A stretch of 64,000 nucleotides of DNA. Origin: Streptomyces albicerus. Its GTDB lineage: Bacteria; Actinomycetota; Actinomycetes; Streptomycetales; Streptomycetaceae. Numbering within the stretch: position 1 is the stretch's first letter; every line of letters begins with the position of its first letter. The notes under the pieces are model-generated. The model searched no databases and was not told the DNA's origin. It saw nothing but the letters and a program-made list of their open reading frames with translations. Below, piece after piece: positions 60,138-64,000 of this stretch. Location: positions 264,673 to 328,672 of the forward strand of contig NZ_VWMY01000001.1 of the NCBI RefSeq assembly GCF_008905045.1, in the 5' to 3' direction. Both the position numbers and the translations under genes were made by a program.

Positions 60138-61292
60138 TCACTGCGGCGGGGGCGGCTCGTCGCCGTTCTTGGGCGTGCTCTTGGCGTGCGTCCGCAGCCG
60201 GGAGGTCACGTCCTCGGGAGGCAGGAAGCGGGACCAGCGCTCCGGGAACTCGGAGGGCATGTCCGGGTCGTCCGGGTCGTCGGGTTCCGCGGCGGCTCGG
60301 GCCGCCGCCGCGCGGGCCACGAGGTCGGCGGCCTGCTCCGCGCGCAGTCGTTCGTTGACGGCGCGCGCGGCCGCGGTGGCGGCGGCCGGCCAGACCCGGT
60401 CGATGGCCGCGTTGACGGCGGCGCCCACCAGGACCGCGAAGGCCGACACCCCGATCCACAGCAGCACGGCGACGGGCGCGGCCAGGGAGCCGTAGATCGT
60501 GGGGCCCTCGACCGTGTTCGTCAGGTAGATGCGCAGCAGGAAGCTGCCGAGCACCCACATCCCGAGCGCGACCAGGGCGCCGGGCACGTCCTCGATCCAC
60601 GGCGAGCGCACCGGCACGGACACGTGGTAGAGCGTCGTGAGGAAGGCGATGGACAGCACGATGACGACGGGCCAGTACAGCACCTGCACGACGGTCGTCG
60701 ACCACGGCACGATGTTCACCACCGCGTCGGGGCCCGCGACCATCAGCGGCAGCGCGACGGAGCCGATCAGCAGCGCCGCGAGGAAGAGCGCGAAGGCCAC
60801 CAGCCGGGTCTTGACGATGCCGCGCACCCCGTCGAGGCCGTACATCACGGTGATCGTGTCGATGAAGACGTTCACCGCGCGCGAGCCCGACCACAGGGCG
60901 AACAGGAAGCCCAGGGAGATGACGTCGGGGCGACCGCCCTCCATCACGTCGTGGAGGACCGGCTCGGCGATCTGTGTGACGCCCTTGTCGGTCAGGATCG
61001 TGCGGGACGCCTCCAGGATGTTGGCCTCCACGCTGGCGATGGTGTCGGCGCCGGTCCAGTCGTCGACGTAGCCCAGCAGGCCGAGCATGCTCAGGAGCAG
61101 CGGCGGCACGGACAGCAGCGTGAAGAACGCCGCCTCCGCCGCGAGGCCCAGGATGCGGTACTCGATGCACGAGTTGACGGTGTCCTTGATCAGCAGCCAA
61201 GCGGTCCTGCGCTTGGAGACGTTCCGGTAGAGGGCACGCGCCCGATGGAGACGGCCGGACGTCCTCTGAGGGGGTTCACTTGCTGGCTGCAC
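60138..61292 (-). CDS. YihY/virulence factor BrkB family membrane protein
   Basis: A 384-residue integral membrane protein. Six hydrophobic helices span about residues 45-290 (AAEAAFFTLLSVPPLLLSMLGLLG, VISLGFLFALWSGSRAVNVFIDTI, AFALFLAALLIGSVALPLMVAGP). The first of these is the family signature. The last 90 residues are acidic and Pro-rich. Start GTG 61292 lacks a strong ribosome site. The biochemical role of the family is unsettled. Confidence 0.9.
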   Translation of the reverse strand: MQPASEPPQRTSGRLHRARALYRNVSKRRTAWLLIKDTVNSCIEYRILGLAAEAAFFTLLSVPPLLLSMLGLLGYVDDWTGADTIASVEANILEASRTILTDKGVTQIAEPVLHDVMEGGRPDVISLGFLFALWSGSRAVNVFIDTITVMYGLDGVRGIVKTRLVAFALFLAALLIGSVALPLMVAGPDAVVNIVPWSTTVVQVLYWPVVIVLSIAFLTTLYHVSVPVRSPWIEDVPGALVALGMWVLGSFLLRIYLTNTVEGPTIYGSLAAPVAVLLWIGVSAFAVLVGAAVNAAIDRVWPAAATAAARAVNERLRAEQAADLVARAAAARAAAEPDDPDDPDMPSEFPERWSRFLPPEDVTSRLRTHAKSTPKNGDEPPPPQ

Positions 61293-62072
61293 GCCCTAAA
61301 GGTATCCGCCGCGGGAGGCTGCACTCATCCCCCGGTGCGTCGGCCGGTGCGCACCGCGCCCGTGGGCCGTGCACTCCCCCCTCTTTCCGCCTTTGGTTCC
61401 GTCATCCGGTGGAAAAGCGGCAGCAACTCGGCAGAAATCGTAAAGGGAAATCGAACCCTTTTCCTTGTCATGACCTCGGTGGCCGAATCAGGGGCCCTCC
61501 AGAAGTGGAACGGGCAACCATACATACACCGCCCATACGGTGAGTTCCCCGGTGACACGGACGGACGAGACGATTCAGTGACGTAATCCATGAGGCGTCA
61601 AGCAGCGAGAAAGCGCCATAGAACGAAACGCCCTTGACCCGTTCATGAGCACACCGAAACAATTCGGATTGCATTCTGCTGGGCACGTGGGGACGGCTCA
61701 GTGGCACCACGACACGGGGGACTCAGAAGGGCCTTGACCAGGGCCCTACGCAGCCGCTTTGCCCGTGATCCGCGTGGGAACCACGCGGATCATGCCGTGC
61801 TCCACTGCGCCCTTTCACGCGGTCACTTCAAGCACTTCACGATCGACCTCTTCTCGCATGTAATTTCACTTCTGTGAGCACCATTCTTCCTTCCGGCACA
61901 GGCCTTTCTTCCGGCACACCGGAATCACTCAGGTTACACACGCATCGCGTGTCGCGTGTCGCTATTTCGCTGCGCCGTGAAACGGCCGGGGCGATTTCAA
62001 CGTATTCCCATCCGAAGCGCAAACCGCTCCGAACAGTCCACAAGTACCAGTAATGACCATCTAGGAGATCAA
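61293..62072. other. 780-bp intergenic stretch, poorer in GC than its flanks
   Basis: No open frame with Streptomyces codon bias is seen. The stretch holds an AAAGGG/CCCTTT hairpin (61442-61461), CCGAAacaaTTCGG (61654-61667), a 12-bp stem at 61767-61793 and TTCCGG/CCGGAA near 61907-61922. A 38-codon frame at 61469 lacks a ribosome site and was not called. It is probably a long 5' region for the carrier-fusion gene or the edge of an acquired segment. Confidence 0.55.
61767..61793. terminator. Hairpin in the 780-bp gap
   Basis: TGATCCGCGTGG (61767-61778) and its perfect complement (61782-61793) enclose GAA. It could be a terminator for an uncalled transcript or an insulating hairpin before the next gene. 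Confidence 0.5.
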
Positions 62073-64000
62073 GTGGTGGTAAAACCCGGCGAGGTCACGA
62101 CAGCCGCTCCGGCCCGCTCCCCGGCGACCCGCGACCCGGTGAACGGCATCGAACGCGTGCTCGCCGAAGTGCTCGCCGGGGTCGTGAAGGCCGACACGGT
62201 CCCCGTCGACAGCCACTTCTTCGACGACCTCGGCGCCAACTCCCTGGTGATGGCGCACTTCTGCGCCCGGGTCAGGAAGCGGCCCGACCTGCCACCCGTG
62301 TCGATGAGGGACGTCTACGGCCACCCGACGATCCGCGGTCTCGCGGCGGCGCTCGCCGAGGTCCCGGACCAGTCACCCGCGCCGCCGCCCGAGCCGGCCG
62401 AGGCCCCCGCGCAGGGCAGCACCGCACGCTATGTCCTGTGCGGAACACTCCAGTTCCTGATCTTCGCGGCGTACTGCCTCCTCTCCGGAATCGTCACCGT
62501 GCGGGGGTACGAGTGGGTCGCCGCCGGAGAGGGTGTGGCGGACGTCTATCTGCGGTCGGCGGTCTTCGGAGGTGCCGTCTTCGTCGGCGTGTGCACCGTG
62601 CCGATCGTGGCCAAGTGGGTGCTCGTCGGCCGGTGGAAGGAGACCGAGTTCCCCGTCTGGAGCCTCGCCTATCTGCGCTTCTGGACCGTCAAGGCACTGC
62701 TGCACGCCAACCCGATGGTCCTGTTCGCCGGCAACCCGCTCTACGTGCTCTACCTGCGGGCGCTCGGCGCGCACATCGGCAAGGGCGTCACGATCCTCTC
62801 CCCCTCCGTCCCGGTCTGCACCGACCTGTTCACCGTCGGCGCCGGAACGGTGATCCGCAAGGACTCGTACTTCCTCTGCTACCAGGCGCACGCGGGGCGG
62901 ATCCGCACCGGCCCGGTCACCCTGGGCCGTGACGTGTACATCGGCGAGAAGACCGTCCTCGACATCGGCACCACCATGGGCGACGGATCCCAGCTCGGTC
63001 ACTCCTCCGCGCTGCACCGCGGCGCCGCGGTGCCGGCCGGGCAGCGGTGGCACGGCTCCCCCGCCCAGCGCACGGACGTCGACTACGTACGCATCGCCCC
63101 GGCGGAGTGCGGCACCGCGCGCCGGGTGGGCTACGGCCTGGCCACCCTGCTGCAGACGCTCCTGGTGTACCTGCCGCTCCTCGTCGGGGGTACGTACATG
63201 CTGCTCACGCTGGTGCCCTCGCTGGACGTGCTGCTCGACCGGGACACCCAGCACATCACGTCCGGGCGGTTCTACGCCGAGGCGCTGGGCCTGTCCCTCG
63301 CCCTCTTCCTGGGCTTCATCGTGGTCGGCTTCGCCGCGGTGTCCGTGCTGCCGCGGCTGCTCAACCTGGTGATCGAACCGGACCGGGTCTATCCGCTCTA
63401 CGGCTTCCACTACTCGGTGCAGCGTGCCGTCGCGCGCTTCACCAACGTCAAGTTCTTCAAGTGGCTGTGCGGGGACAGCTCGTACATCGTCCACTACCTG
63501 CGGGCCATCGGATACGACCTCTCCCACGTCGAGCAGACCGGCTCGAACTTCGGGACCGAGGTGCAGCACGAGACGCCGTATCTGGCCTCCGTCGGCAGCG
63601 GCACGATGGTCGCCGACGGACTGTCGATCATCAACGCCGACTTCTCCGGTACGTCCTTCCGCGTCTCGCGCACATCGATCGGGCCGCGCAACTTCCTCGG
63701 GAACAACATCGCCTATCCCGCCGGGGGCCGCACGGGCGACAACTGCCTGCTCGCGACGAAGGTGATGGTCCCGCTCGACGGCGAGGTCCGCGAGGGGGTC
63801 GGCCTGCTCGGCTCGCCCAGCTTCGAGATCCCCCGGACCGTGGAGCGCGACACCCGGTTCGACCACCTTCGCGAGGGCGACGAGCTGCTCCGCCGCCTCG
63901 CCGCGAAGAACCGGTACAACCTCCGCAGCATGGGCCTGTTCCTGTTCGTACGGTGGCTGGACTGGTTCGCGCTCACGGTGCTCGGCTTCGCCGCCGTCGA
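62073..64000 (+). CDS. Carrier protein fused to membrane left-handed-helix transferase (Pls/PosA-like), truncated by window end
   Basis: Open from GTG 62073 (CTAGGAG 5 bases upstream) to the window end: 642 codons, no stop. Residues 20-105 are a peptidyl/acyl carrier protein with phosphopantetheine Ser57 in DDLGANSLVMAHF. A Pro-rich linker is followed by membrane helices (YVLCGTLQFLIFAAYCLLSGI and more) and left-handed beta-helix segments (LGAHIGKGVTILSP, VTLGRDVYIGEKTVLDIGTTMGDGSQLGHSS), repeated after another helix pair. This matches the C-terminal part of Pls/PosA-type NRPS enzymes, which make amide-linked amino-acid polymers or amides. The adenylation domain normally present at the N-terminus is missing, so loading must come from another protein. 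Confidence 0.85.
   Translation, partial: MVVKPGEVTTAAPARSPATRDPVNGIERVLAEVLAGVVKADTVPVDSHFFDDLGANSLVMAHFCARVRKRPDLPPVSMRDVYGHPTIRGLAAALAEVPDQSPAPPPEPAEAPAQGSTARYVLCGTLQFLIFAAYCLLSGIVTVRGYEWVAAGEGVADVYLRSAVFGGAVFVGVCTVPIVAKWVLVGRWKETEFPVWSLAYLRFWTVKALLHANPMVLFAGNPLYVLYLRALGAHIGKGVTILSPSVPVCTDLFTVGAGTVIRKDSYFLCYQAHAGRIRTGPVTLGRDVYIGEKTVLDIGTTMGDGSQLGHSSALHRGAAVPAGQRWHGSPAQRTDVDYVRIAPAECGTARRVGYGLATLLQTLLVYLPLLVGGTYMLLTLVPSLDVLLDRDTQHITSGRFYAEALGLSLALFLGFIVVGFAAVSVLPRLLNLVIEPDRVYPLYGFHYSVQRAVARFTNVKFFKWLCGDSSYIVHYLRAIGYDLSHVEQTGSNFGTEVQHETPYLASVGSGTMVADGLSIINADFSGTSFRVSRTSIGPRNFLGNNIAYPAGGRTGDNCLLATKVMVPLDGEVREGVGLLGSPSFEIPRTVERDTRFDHLREGDELLRRLAAKNRYNLRSMGLFLFVRWLDWFALTVLGFAAV

Noticed and set aside
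61469..61585. 38-codon frame MTSVAESGAL... in the 780-bp gap
   Set aside because: No ribosome site or promoter is evident and the codon usage is not Streptomyces-like. It was left as a possible but unsupported small ORF.

Overview
High-GC actinomycete DNA, almost certainly a Streptomyces chromosome. Supporting signs are strong third-position GC bias, twin-arginine secreted enzymes, GTG and TTG starts, ATGA/GTGA translational overlaps, rare TTA (bldA-type) codons and a dispersed hairpin repeat placed just 3' of genes. About 52 genes were called. No rRNA, tRNA, CRISPR, insertion sequence or prophage was seen.

Layout. 0-7.7 kb: a ROK regulator and a CUT1 sugar ABC operon (binding protein, two permeases) ending in a GH2 beta-galactosidase-like enzyme; a shared box lies upstream of both transcription units. 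7.7-10.4 kb: an ABC-2 type exporter (ATPase plus two permeases). 10.4-15.4 kb: an MMPL exporter divergent from a histidine kinase/response regulator pair. 15.5-21.4 kb: an AraC regulator, a secreted PHP-domain protein divergent from a secreted sphingomyelinase-like phosphodiesterase, and a methyltransferase. 21.5-27.5 kb: a 1653-residue Rhs/YD-repeat polymorphic toxin with a C-terminal PD-(D/E)XK-like nuclease and a candidate immunity gene. 27.7-34.9 kb: TetR regulator, a cassette of membrane alpha/alpha-toroid, cupin and Nudix proteins, an Lrp regulator with a divergent APC permease, PEP mutase/isocitrate lyase-type enzyme, DinB-like protein and a small membrane protein. 34.9-44 kb: a plant-polysaccharide region (DUF2264, rhamnogalacturonan acetylesterase, two GH43 enzymes) interrupted by an atypical polyprenyl synthetase with two TTA codons and followed by a PATR-repeat surface protein. 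44-49.7 kb: LysR/SDR pair, APH-type kinase, short threonyl-tRNA synthetase and homocysteine S-methyltransferase. 49.7-56.9 kb: amidase, carboxylesterase, LacI regulator, ThuA-like protein, lipoprotein and DUF4389 membrane protein. 57-61.3 kb: VOC protein with an AraC regulator, AraC/NmrA-like pair and a YihY/BrkB membrane protein. 61.3-64 kb: a long non-coding stretch, then a truncated gene encoding a carrier protein fused to a membrane left-handed-helix transferase of the Pls/PosA type.

Strongest observation: the short threonyl-tRNA synthetase gene is preceded by a probable leaderless 17-codon leader peptide with three consecutive ACG threonine codons. It is followed by mutually exclusive pairings and a 14-bp GC terminator, which is a complete ribosome-mediated attenuator. 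Next are the Rhs toxin/immunity locus with unusual His-rich insertions, the CGAAAnTTTCG boxes linking the LacI and ThuA genes, the carrier-LbH membrane protein lacking an adenylation domain, and a 180-bp tail-to-tail antisense gene overlap.
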